This document shows positions 16,949-25,128 of a DNA stretch of 40,560 nucleotides, one piece after another (the first letter of the stretch is position 1; every line of letters starts with the position of its first letter). A program made the position numbers and the translations under genes. The stretch is from Akkermansiaceae bacterium (GTDB lineage Bacteria > Verrucomicrobiota > Verrucomicrobiia > Verrucomicrobiales > Akkermansiaceae), in contig SUVM01000004.1 of NCBI GenBank assembly GCA_015062015.1, forward strand, positions 1-40,560. Direction: 5' to 3'. The notes beneath the pieces were generated by a model. That model saw only the letters and a program-made list of their open reading frames with translations. It ran no database searches and was not told the DNA's origin.

Positions 16949-17697
16949 CTCAACGGCTGAGCATATTTATCTCGCAAAACACTCAACACATGCACGGCAG
17001 CACAACCAATACATACGGCACAGTAAAACTCGTGCTCGTAGTCAACCGCATCGTGCGCCAAAATGGAATATAAACTCGTTACAAACACTAAAGCAAGCCC
17101 CAGCGATAATGCCCCGCCGGGAATATGCGGATAGCGCGTTTTCTCTGCCCGTATCACATTAAACAGGAAAAACAACGCTATCAGGCACCACAAGTGCTTG
17201 TTAAACAACATATGCAGCGGCGAAAACCGAAAACCGTAATAATACGCCGGCACCGCGCAAGCAAAAACAAACGCCGCAGATACCAGCAACTCCTTTATAA
17301 ACGGAATCCGCTTCAGCAAGGGCATGTGTGCCGCTAATGCAAACACCAGGGGTATCGCAAAAAAAGCTATCAAAAACTTACCCACGCAAAACAACAGGAG
17401 CCACATCGTGGCTAATAAAGCACAAAACGATACCAATAACAACAAAAAGGCATGCCCTCTATAATACTCCGCATAAGCTGTCTCCCGGCCGGACAACGAA
17501 CGCAGCACACGCGTTGTGAGCGTATACACCCACGTCATCGCAAACAGCAACATGAGCGGACCGAACGTCAGCAGCGGTATCCGGAATAAAGCCGCTATCA
17601 ATACACCCCAACTTAACGCCACTAACGAAACATCCACCCCCCACAGTGCAAACAGCATCCACCATGGTTGTATGATTCGTTCTGAAGTCGTTGTCAC
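16867..17697 (-). CDS. Polytopic membrane protein, possibly a diverged UbiA-like protein
   Basis: About 276 residues with eight or nine predicted membrane segments. Spacing and composition recall a UbiA-superfamily group in Planctomycetes/Verrucomicrobiota that carries a DRLLD-type motif after the second helix. Here that place reads TRVLR (in YTLTTRVLRS), so the Asp residues that bind the prenyl diphosphate metal are missing. Enzymatic activity as a prenyltransferase is therefore doubtful, and it should not be taken for MenA although it lies beside the men genes. The start is uncertain: GTG at 17697 is used here, a TTG at 17733 and an ATG at 17658 are alternatives. It overlaps the convergent 16256 gene by 82 bp. 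Confidence 0.7.
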   Translation of the reverse strand: MTTTSERIIQPWWMLFALWGVDVSLVALSWGVLIAALFRIPLLTFGPLMLLFAMTWVYTLTTRVLRSLSGRETAYAEYYRGHAFLLLLVSFCALLATMWLLLFCVGKFLIAFFAIPLVFALAAHMPLLKRIPFIKELLVSAAFVFACAVPAYYYGFRFSPLHMLFNKHLWCLIALFFLFNVIRAEKTRYPHIPGGALSLGLALVFVTSLYSILAHDAVDYEHEFYCAVCIGCAAVHVLSVLRDKYAQPLSYICSWPLMAAPSLLGVLMFAPDMWFN

Positions 17698-17804
17698 TTT
17701 CCACAGTCTGCACCTAACCAACCTATTTTTCAAGTCTTCAACCTGTCATGTTTACGCCGAATCAGCGTGCTGACATATTGGCACTCGGAAGTCACGAATT
17801 CTGC

Positions 17805-17834
17805 TTGCCATACCTCTTATCAATAAGATATAAT
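17805..17834 (+). promoter_or_regulatory. Promoter of the DUF5069-like/RND efflux operon
   Basis: TTGCCA, 18 bp, then a perfect TATAAT, 7 nt before the ATG at 17842. It is the only clear promoter before the efflux genes. Confidence 0.65.
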
Positions 17835-17841
17835 ACCGCGC

Positions 17842-18438
17842 ATGGAATGGAACAATAAATTCATGACACTGCTGTACAACACAGTAGAGCGTTATCATGA
17901 GCGTCCTAATACACCGGTGGAATCATTCTTTTTGCCGGAAGAAGCACAATTTTTGGTAGAAATAGGCTACACCCCGGCAGAGATGCATGCCTATGTACAG
18001 GAATACGCCACCTGCGGGGATCCCTCCCCAAGCACCATTTTATTGATTGCCGCCACGCGACGCAGCTTTTTTGTTACCTCCCAGCGTGGAATCTCCGGCA
18101 ACGCCAAACCCTTAACAGAGGAAGATTTGCCGGATGAAAACGATGATTACCAAGGCATACCGTATCTGCCGAGAATGATACGCAAAGCGGAAGCCAAATT
18201 GCACGGAACGCTGGGAGACGGTCTTATGTATTTTTGTGCAAAAGACCGAGAGTTTTTAAGAAACCACGGCAACATTCACCCGGCAGACTTTTTGCATTTG
18301 ACTTGGGCCGCTCACGGAGATAAGCAAAAAATGATTACCACCGTCATCAACGCCATGCGACAAATGCAGGCAGAATCCCCGCAAAAGAAAATACGGCACA
18401 TGCCCGATGCCGTGCAAAGTGAACTCCAATTAGACTGA
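17842..18438 (+). CDS. DUF5069-like protein
   Basis: A 198-residue soluble protein. Residues about 102-175 match the pattern I remember for DUF5069: GIPYLPRMIRKAEAKLHGTLGD, then a DREFLR segment and a helical end. Residues 28-80 form a second conserved-looking part (PEEAQFLVEIGYTPAEMHAYV ... LLIAATRR) that I associate with longer members of the family. The function of the domain is not known. The gene follows its promoter by 7 nt and is 10 nt before the next gene. It appears to be the first gene of a unit that ends with an efflux pump, which may be chance or may hint at a regulatory or stress role. Confidence 0.8.
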   Translation: MEWNNKFMTLLYNTVERYHERPNTPVESFFLPEEAQFLVEIGYTPAEMHAYVQEYATCGDPSPSTILLIAATRRSFFVTSQRGISGNAKPLTEEDLPDENDDYQGIPYLPRMIRKAEAKLHGTLGDGLMYFCAKDREFLRNHGNIHPADFLHLTWAAHGDKQKMITTVINAMRQMQAESPQKKIRHMPDAVQSELQLD

Positions 18439-18448
18439 TTGCGCGCCT

Positions 18449-18925
18449 ATGCCTGCCCACCCTCAATCGCAGATTCCGACGACACCGCACGTTACAACAG
18501 AGCCGCAGCGCCTGGCGTTGGAGCAAATGTCGGAGCAGCTGATTACAAAACTCAACAAAATGGTTGAGGAGCAAGAGAAACGAGCCCGGGAGTTTGCACA
18601 GCACCGCCATTCTCTCTCCTCTCTGCCCACTGCCGCAACATTGCCCGAAAAACCGCAGCTCCCCACGCCCCCTGCCCCCCAAGTGCCTCCAATCTCTACT
18701 GCCACTTATACACAACCGGAGCTTATTGCCCAGCCGCAAACGCCGATACCACCTCTACCTACCCCGCAACAACGGACTCGCTATCAACAACCAACAGCAA
18801 AACAGAAACACCCGAAGACACGCAAAAATTCCGCACCTCAACAACAACAAGAAAGCGAAGGCATTAGTGCCGGCACCATCATCTTTGTTCTTGCTATCAT
18901 CTTTGTACTACTCAAAGGCTGCTAA
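18449..18925 (+). CDS. Proline/glutamine-rich tail-anchored protein
   Basis: A 158-residue protein with no recognisable domain. A short predicted coiled coil (about residues 20-50, LEQMSEQLITKLNKMVEEQE) is followed by a Pro/Gln/Thr-rich linker (60-135). It ends in a single membrane segment (about 140-155) with a Lys-Gly-Cys terminus. This is the layout of a tail-anchored protein whose N-terminus faces the cytoplasm. It lies between the DUF5069-like gene (10-nt gap) and the adaptor lipoprotein (25-nt gap). Low complexity makes it hard to prove as a gene. Its position, orientation and clean C-terminal membrane helix support it. Confidence 0.6.
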   Translation: MPAHPQSQIPTTPHVTTEPQRLALEQMSEQLITKLNKMVEEQEKRAREFAQHRHSLSSLPTAATLPEKPQLPTPPAPQVPPISTATYTQPELIAQPQTPIPPLPTPQQRTRYQQPTAKQKHPKTRKNSAPQQQQESEGISAGTIIFVLAIIFVLLKGC

Positions 18926-18950
18926 TTTCAATTTTATTTCCTTATTCATT

Positions 18951-21758
18951 ATGTTTAATAACAAATATATCATTCTTGCATTCAGCATAGGAGCCATGAC
19001 GGCCACAAGCCTATTGACCTCTTGCTCTGAGGCAGAGAAAACACCTGCAAGCAGAACCGAAAAGGCGGTTAAGGTATTTCCAATACAGCAAACGGAAGTC
19101 GTAGACACGGCGGAATGGATGGGGTACCTGCGCGGCATAGAAGACACGGATCTTTACCCCCATGTATCCGGCACGTTAGAATACTACGCCGAAGGTATAA
19201 CGGTAAAAGGACCGCGTAAAAATGCCGAAACGGGAGAAATAATACCCGGCGACATCATCTACAAAATAGACGCGAAGCCATTTGAGGCAGAGCTTGCTCG
19301 CGCACAGGCCAATCTGGCAGAAACAGAAGCAACCTTGCAACAGGCCAAAGCTAATAAACAAAAGCAGGAGGTAGACGTAAAGCGCTATCAGGAAAGTGTT
19401 AAAACAGGTGCTATTTCCAGCAAAATGCTAGACGACGCCGAATACACTCTGGCAAGCACAGAGGCGCAGATTAAATCCCTGCAAGCGGAAATTCTGCGCC
19501 AGCAAGCTGCGGTTAAAATTGCAGAAATCAACTTAGGCTACACCGCCGTGCGTGCCCCATACGACGGCCGCGTCGGCACCTCCCTCGTTTCTAAAGGCGA
19601 GTTGGTGGGGCCCACCAAAAAATTAGGCAACATCATTTCCATCGGTCATGTCGGCAACGACATCCCCACCGAAAACGCAAGCGATACCAAACCGCTTCTG
19701 CGGGTAGAATTTGCCATTAACAGTGATGCGCTTACAGAGGATTTTCGTATATTCGGCAACGTTCAATCCGACAAGCAGGATCCGAAGTTAGCCAAACTCA
19801 ACACCTACTTTACCCTCATATTGGAAGACGGCACGGAGTACCCGATTAAAGGCACCTTGGTTTCCATGGATAGCCGCATCGACGACACCGGGCTTATCAA
19901 CATCATCGGGCATATAGAAAACGACGGTCGCTTACGCGGGGGCATGAAGGCAAATGTAAAAGTAAATCTGGAGCGCACCCGCCGCCAGGCTTTGTTGGTA
20001 CCGCCGGATGCCATTCGCAGCATCATGCGTAATAAGTTCATCGTCTTTGTAGACAAAGACAACATACCCCATTCCATACCCGTTAGCATCCAAGGCGAAT
20101 ACGAGGTAGAGGTAAAAGAAGCATCCGGCACCACCACGCGGCAAAAAATGGTGGCCATAGGAGACTACCCCGGACGCCCCCTGCTCGAAGAGTTCAAAAA
20201 ATATAATCTCAAAACCCCGGCGGAGGTAAAAGTCATAGCCGATGCCGATGGCGGTGCCATTGCCATGAACATATCGTCCGCAAACTCCCGATTAGACGCC
20301 CGCCGCCAAGAAGCGAAAAAAGCATACGATGAACAGCAGGGCAGCATTTGGAGCAGCATATGCGTTGCCGTTGGCTTGGAAGACGAAGTACCGCATCCGG
20401 ATAGCATCAAACCCACAGCCATCGCCACGCAGGATTTCTCCTTTACACCGCAAGCTGCCCCCGCTGCTGCAAAAAAGGCACAGGAAATCAACAAAGATGC
20501 TCAGCCGACCATGCCACCCATACCGGTGAAAACCGCTAAACTACTGCAACAGGATGTGAATGTGAACGTAGATTGGTACGGCATTGTACGCGGCAAGGAA
20601 GAAGCACAAATTCGCCCGCAAATCAATGGGTTCCTGATAGAACAAAACTTCCGCGACGGTACCATAGTAGAAGCCGGGCACCTGCTCTACCGCATAGACC
20701 CCGCCCCCTACGATGCTGCACTTGAGCAGGCGCAAGCCAATTTAGAATCTGCCAAAGCCCACCTCGATGCAGCCAAAGTGGATTACGATAAAGCCTGCAA
20801 AGACCTGGAGCGTTACACCAACGCCAACAAACAAACGCCGGGCTCTGTCAGAGAAAAGGATATTGCCGATGCCGAGTGCACTATCCTCACTACCTCTGCG
20901 GCCATTAAACAAGCCGAGGCCACGGTGCAACAAATGGAAGCAGCCCTCAAAACTGCCCAGATTAATAAGGAATACACGGAAATCAGAGCCCCGTTCAAAG
21001 GACGCGTCGGCATCAGCAAAGCCTCTATCGGCGACTTGGTGTCTCAGGCAGACACGCATCCGCTGGTCACCCTTTCCTCTACGGATGACATGCGTGTAGA
21101 CTTTCAGGTTAGCGGCAAAGATGCCCTCAAAATCACCGGACAGATTGCCGAGCAGACGAATCAGGATACCTTGGTGTTCGACGTTATTCTGGAAGACGGC
21201 ACCACCTATCCGGGCAAAGTAGTCTCGGCAGACAACGTGGTAAAGAAATCCACCGGCACCTTCGGTATTGTTGCTAACATCGAAAATACAGACGGAGCCC
21301 TGCGCAGCGGCATGCCGGTAACGGTACGCGGCAAGCTGCAGCAAGAGAAAGGTGCCTTCTTAGTACCGGCGCGTGCGCCGCTTAGCGGAGCACAAGATTT
21401 GGTGATTCTCGTCGGGCCGGATGGTGCCCCCACCCCGCTCCCCATCCAAAAGGGAGCCATCGTCACAATCCCGGTAGAAACAGAGGTGGATGGTAAAAAA
21501 GTCATGCTGGAGCAACCGATGCAGATTATCCGCATCAACCCGAATATGCTCACCCAAATGGGATTCCAAGACACGGCAAATATTCAGGTAGTAGTAGAAG
21601 GCTCTACCATGGCAGCCATGGCTATGGAAGCTAACATGAAAGCGAACTCCAGAGCCAACAAACTCGCACCCTCGCCGTTTATCTACACCAAACCCAAAAC
21701 GGTTGAGCCATCTGTCACAGCAGAAAAAGCCAATACATCTTCTCACAAAAAATTCTGA
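18951..21758 (+). CDS. Lipoprotein with two tandem RND membrane-fusion (adaptor) modules
   Basis: A 935-residue periplasmic adaptor, about twice the usual AcrA/MexA length. It starts with a signal peptide and lipobox LTSC, lipidated at C25. The first HlyD/AcrA-type module spans about residues 41-435 and the second about 521-885, joined by an Ala/Glu/Gln-rich linker (436-520). Matched landmarks occur in both: the barrel-sandwich end YTAVRAPYDGRVGTSL (197-212) versus YTEIRAPFKGRVGISK (675-690), paired coiled-coil hairpins (110-195 and 585-675), and LEDGTEYP versus LEDGTTYP with the following GGM/SGM beta-barrel strand. The frame is unbroken, so this is a real fusion, not a frameshift. The start at 18951 is chosen for the signal peptide; the open frame extends far upstream but without signal features. 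The RND pump gene follows after 16 nt. Confidence 0.9.
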   Translation: MFNNKYIILAFSIGAMTATSLLTSCSEAEKTPASRTEKAVKVFPIQQTEVVDTAEWMGYLRGIEDTDLYPHVSGTLEYYAEGITVKGPRKNAETGEIIPGDIIYKIDAKPFEAELARAQANLAETEATLQQAKANKQKQEVDVKRYQESVKTGAISSKMLDDAEYTLASTEAQIKSLQAEILRQQAAVKIAEINLGYTAVRAPYDGRVGTSLVSKGELVGPTKKLGNIISIGHVGNDIPTENASDTKPLLRVEFAINSDALTEDFRIFGNVQSDKQDPKLAKLNTYFTLILEDGTEYPIKGTLVSMDSRIDDTGLINIIGHIENDGRLRGGMKANVKVNLERTRRQALLVPPDAIRSIMRNKFIVFVDKDNIPHSIPVSIQGEYEVEVKEASGTTTRQKMVAIGDYPGRPLLEEFKKYNLKTPAEVKVIADADGGAIAMNISSANSRLDARRQEAKKAYDEQQGSIWSSICVAVGLEDEVPHPDSIKPTAIATQDFSFTPQAAPAAAKKAQEINKDAQPTMPPIPVKTAKLLQQDVNVNVDWYGIVRGKEEAQIRPQINGFLIEQNFRDGTIVEAGHLLYRIDPAPYDAALEQAQANLESAKAHLDAAKVDYDKACKDLERYTNANKQTPGSVREKDIADAECTILTTSAAIKQAEATVQQMEAALKTAQINKEYTEIRAPFKGRVGISKASIGDLVSQADTHPLVTLSSTDDMRVDFQVSGKDALKITGQIAEQTNQDTLVFDVILEDGTTYPGKVVSADNVVKKSTGTFGIVANIENTDGALRSGMPVTVRGKLQQEKGAFLVPARAPLSGAQDLVILVGPDGAPTPLPIQKGAIVTIPVETEVDGKKVMLEQPMQIIRINPNMLTQMGFQDTANIQVVVEGSTMAAMAMEANMKANSRANKLAPSPFIYTKPKTVEPSVTAEKANTSSHKKF

Positions 21759-21774
21759 TTTACTCTAAACCGCT

Positions 21775-24700
21775 ATGTCTCCTTTTTTCATCAAGCACCC
21801 GATCATTGCCGGTGTCATTTCTATAGTGACAACCATGCTGGGTATTATTTGTATGATGGGGTTGCCGATTTCTCAATACCCGGATATTGCCCCCGTTACC
21901 ATCCAGCTGAGTGCCACCTACCCCGGTGCCAACGCTCAGGAAGTGGCAGATTCCGTAGCCACCCCCATCGAATTGCAGCTTTCCGGCATGCAGGGGTTGG
22001 ACTACATCAGCTCCACTTCCTCCAACAACGGCAGCTGCTCCATTAACGTTATTTTCGAGCCCGGAACCGATGCCAACACGGACCAACAGCTCACCTACAT
22101 GAAATACAGTCAGGCAACCTCTCAGTTGCCCAACTCTGTTGCTCAAATGGGTATCACCATCAAGCAATCCTCCGGGTTGCCCATGGTGCTTTATGCTATT
22201 GATTCTCCGCAGGGCTTCTTTAAGCCCATAGACCTCACCGGCTACGCCTACCTCAACTTGGTAGACCCCATTAAACGCGTTAAAGGTGTAGGCGACTGTA
22301 TGGTATTCGGCGGCCGATATGCTATCCGCATTTGGCTGGACTCGGAAAAAATGGCACAAAAGAACATTTCTGTCACCCAGGTGTATAATGCCGTAAGTGC
22401 ACAAAATGCCATTAACCCGGGTGGTGCTGTCGGTGCAGAACCCATGCCCGACGGGCAAGAGTTCACCTACACCATACGCAATAAAGGGCGTATGGAAAGC
22501 ACAGAAGAGTTTGAGCGCATCATCGTATACCAAGACGATACGCAATCCGTACGTCTTAAAGACATTGCCACCATCGAGTTAGGCTCTCAGAGCTACTCTT
22601 TGGCAGGCCGCATCGGCCAGTCCGTAACAGGAGAAAGCCGCCCCGGCACCGTTTTGGCAATCTACCAAGCAGCAGATGCCAATGCTCTTGAAACAGTGGC
22701 CAACCTCAAAAAACTCTTTGCAGAGAAAGAAGCCGTCATGCCGGAGGGTATGCGCGGGTTCATCGCCTTGGATACCACCACCACCGTGCAAGACTCTATC
22801 AACGAAATCATCCACACGCTGTTTGAGGCGCTGGTACTGGTGGCCTTCGTTGTATTCCTGTTCCTGCAAGGCTGGCGTGCTACGCTCATTCCGCTTATTG
22901 CCGTACCGGTATCTTTGGTAACAACCTTCTGTTTCTTCCCGATATTGGGTTTCTCGCTCAACACCATCTGTTTGTTGGGTATGGTATTGGCCATCGGTTT
23001 GGTGGTGGACGACGCCATCGTGGTGGTGGAAGCCGTAGAATCGCACATGGAAAACGGCATGAACCCGAGGGAAGCCACCTTCGCAGCCATGAAGGAGGTG
23101 AGCGGCCCGGTTATCGCCATTGCTCTTGTGCTGGCAGCCGTATTCCTGCCCTCTGTGCTCTTACCCGGCATCACCGGCACCCTCTTCCAGCAATTTGCCG
23201 TAACCATTGCTATATCCATGCTTATTTCGGCATTCAATGCCTTGACACTTTCTCCGGCACTGTCTGCCCTTTTGCTCAAACCGAAGAAGGAGCACAAATC
23301 CTTCCTTACCCCGTTCTACAACGGCTTCAACAAAGTATATGATAAGATGGCAGCCGGCTTTGCCGCATGCTGCGGTGTGCTTTGCCGCAAGTTGTACATC
23401 TCTATAGCGGCACTGGCAGGGCTTACCGTGCTCATTATCCCCGCTGCTAAACAGGTACCCGGCGGGTTCCTGCCTGCAGAAGACCAAGGCTACCTCTTGA
23501 GCGGCATCATCATGAAACCCGGTGTATCTTTACAACGCCTTGTAGAGCAAAGCCCCAAAATAGAAAAAGCACTACTTGCCGACCCTGCCGTAGAAAACGT
23601 GGTCTCCGTAGTGGGTATGAACATGATGATTGGTGTGCAAACCACCAACGCCGTCACCTACTTCATTAAACTCAAAGACTTTGCAGACCGCCCCGCAATG
23701 AAAAACGGAGAAACACCCACTGCAGACGACATCCAAAAACGCCTGACGGCAGCCTTGGGTGCCAGCGGAGGAGATGGTGTCACCTTCGTTGCATGCCCGC
23801 CTGCTATCCCCGGCGTCGGTACGGGTAACGACATCTCATTTGTACTGGAAGATTTGGAAGGCCAGGGTGTAGCCGCACTTTACACGCAGGTTAAGAAGCT
23901 GGAAGCAGCTCTGAACGCACACCCGGCTATCGGCAGTGCCTCCGACATGATGCTGCCGGCTGTGCCGCAAAAAAGCATCGCCATCGACAAAGAGAAATGC
24001 TTGGCACAAGGCGTAGATTATTCGGAAGCCAACAGCTTATTGCAATGCTTCAACGGCTCCCGCTTCGTTAACTATTATACGGAGTTCGGCCAGCAATGGC
24101 AGGTCTACCTTCAGGCAGACGGCGATCACCGCGTCAATACGGATAAAATCGCCAACTTCTATATCTCCAACAAAAAAGGCGAAAAAGTGCCGCTGGATAC
24201 CCTCGTCACCATTGGCGACATCGCCGATACGGAGTTCGTGCTGCACAACAGTAACTACAATGCCGGCAAAATTTCCGTAAAACCGGCAGATGGTTATTCC
24301 TCTGCACAGGCTATGGAGGCCATAGAGGAAGTATTCTCCCAGTCCATGGATACCACTAAATTTGCCATGGAATATGTGGATATGAGCTTCCAGGAGAAAA
24401 AAGTGCAAGACGGTCTGGGATTGGGAGCCATCTTCACCTTATCGGGCGTGTTTGCCTTCCTCATTATGGCGGCATTGTACGAAAAATGGACACTGCCGAT
24501 AGCCATTTTCCTCTCCGTACCGATTGCGGTACTGGGGGCCTTTACCGGTTTGATGCTCTTTGGGATGACACTGGACATTTACGCCCAGATTGGCTTGGTC
24601 ATGTTGGTAGGTTTGGCCGCCAAGAACGCCATTCTCATCGTAGAGTTTGCCGTACTGCAAATGGAAAAAGGGATGGACTTGATAGATGCAGCCGTAAGTG

Positions 24701-24984
24701 CCGCACGCATGCGTTTACGCCCCATTCTCATGACATCCTTTGCCTTTATTCTGGGCTGTGTACCGTTGTTAACGGCAGAGGGCTCCGGAGCATTGGCTCG
24801 CAACGCCATCGGCGTTGTCGTAGTAATTGGTATGAGCGTTGCAACGCTGGTGGGTGTCTTCTTTATTCCCTGCTCCTTTGTGTTCGTGATGAAACTCTTC
24901 CGCAGTAAAATCACGAAGGCTCATCATGGCGCAGACCCGGACGAAGCAAGTGCCTACGCCAAGCTCGAGGCTCAGGAAAAATAA
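21775..24984 (+). CDS. RND (AcrB/MexB-type, HAE1) multidrug efflux transporter
   Basis: A 1069-residue inner-membrane proton/drug antiporter. The N-terminus (FFIKHPIIAGVISI ... LPISQYPDIAPVTI) is typical of HAE1 pumps. The proton-relay residues are in place: D412-D413 in TM4 (GLVVDDAIVVVE) and K950 in TM10 (LAAKNAILIVEFA). Two large periplasmic loops of porter and docking type are present, and length is normal for AcrB. It works with the preceding double adaptor and an outer-membrane channel, but no TolC-like gene is in this unit, so the channel must be encoded elsewhere. No TetR or MarR regulator is adjacent. A hairpin terminator follows 28 nt after the stop. Substrates cannot be predicted. 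Confidence 0.96.
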   Translation: MSPFFIKHPIIAGVISIVTTMLGIICMMGLPISQYPDIAPVTIQLSATYPGANAQEVADSVATPIELQLSGMQGLDYISSTSSNNGSCSINVIFEPGTDANTDQQLTYMKYSQATSQLPNSVAQMGITIKQSSGLPMVLYAIDSPQGFFKPIDLTGYAYLNLVDPIKRVKGVGDCMVFGGRYAIRIWLDSEKMAQKNISVTQVYNAVSAQNAINPGGAVGAEPMPDGQEFTYTIRNKGRMESTEEFERIIVYQDDTQSVRLKDIATIELGSQSYSLAGRIGQSVTGESRPGTVLAIYQAADANALETVANLKKLFAEKEAVMPEGMRGFIALDTTTTVQDSINEIIHTLFEALVLVAFVVFLFLQGWRATLIPLIAVPVSLVTTFCFFPILGFSLNTICLLGMVLAIGLVVDDAIVVVEAVESHMENGMNPREATFAAMKEVSGPVIAIALVLAAVFLPSVLLPGITGTLFQQFAVTIAISMLISAFNALTLSPALSALLLKPKKEHKSFLTPFYNGFNKVYDKMAAGFAACCGVLCRKLYISIAALAGLTVLIIPAAKQVPGGFLPAEDQGYLLSGIIMKPGVSLQRLVEQSPKIEKALLADPAVENVVSVVGMNMMIGVQTTNAVTYFIKLKDFADRPAMKNGETPTADDIQKRLTAALGASGGDGVTFVACPPAIPGVGTGNDISFVLEDLEGQGVAALYTQVKKLEAALNAHPAIGSASDMMLPAVPQKSIAIDKEKCLAQGVDYSEANSLLQCFNGSRFVNYYTEFGQQWQVYLQADGDHRVNTDKIANFYISNKKGEKVPLDTLVTIGDIADTEFVLHNSNYNAGKISVKPADGYSSAQAMEAIEEVFSQSMDTTKFAMEYVDMSFQEKKVQDGLGLGAIFTLSGVFAFLIMAALYEKWTLPIAIFLSVPIAVLGAFTGLMLFGMTLDIYAQIGLVMLVGLAAKNAILIVEFAVLQMEKGMDLIDAAVSAARMRLRPILMTSFAFILGCVPLLTAEGSGALARNAIGVVVVIGMSVATLVGVFFIPCSFVFVMKLFRSKITKAHHGADPDEASAYAKLEAQEK

Positions 24985-25012
24985 TTAACCTCCCCGATTT
25001 TACAAAATCCGC

Positions 25013-25051
25013 ACGGCTTCAGCGTCTACCCAACGGGGGCGTTGAAGCCGT
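25013..25051 (+). terminator. Terminator after the RND pump gene
   Basis: A 12-bp stem (ACGGCTTCAGCG with CGTTGAAGCCGT, one G-T pair) encloses a 15-nt loop that can form a small inner stem, followed by TTCTCTT. It separates the efflux unit from the next promoter. Confidence 0.8.
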
Positions 25052-25079
25052 TTCTCTTACCCCTGACACACACAAGGGC

Positions 25080-25108
25080 TTGACGCGTAGGCGGGCATGT
25101 GGTACACT
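25080..25108 (+). promoter_or_regulatory. Promoter of the GTPase/GAP1-like operon
   Basis: TTGACG, 17 bp, then TACACT, 20 nt before the ATG at 25129. The GTG at 25099 lies inside this promoter, so the true start is 25129. It is the only clear promoter before the seven-gene run ending with thiL. Confidence 0.6.
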
Positions 25109-25128
25109 GCGGTATCGGTTATCTAGCG

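Noticed and set aside
16867-17697. Assignment of the membrane gene as menA
   Set aside because: The aspartate motifs needed for prenyl diphosphate binding are missing.
18564-18950. In-frame extension of the adaptor lipoprotein upstream of 18951
   Set aside because: The extension has no signal peptide and overlaps the Pro-rich gene in another frame; a signal peptide with lipobox starts at 18951.
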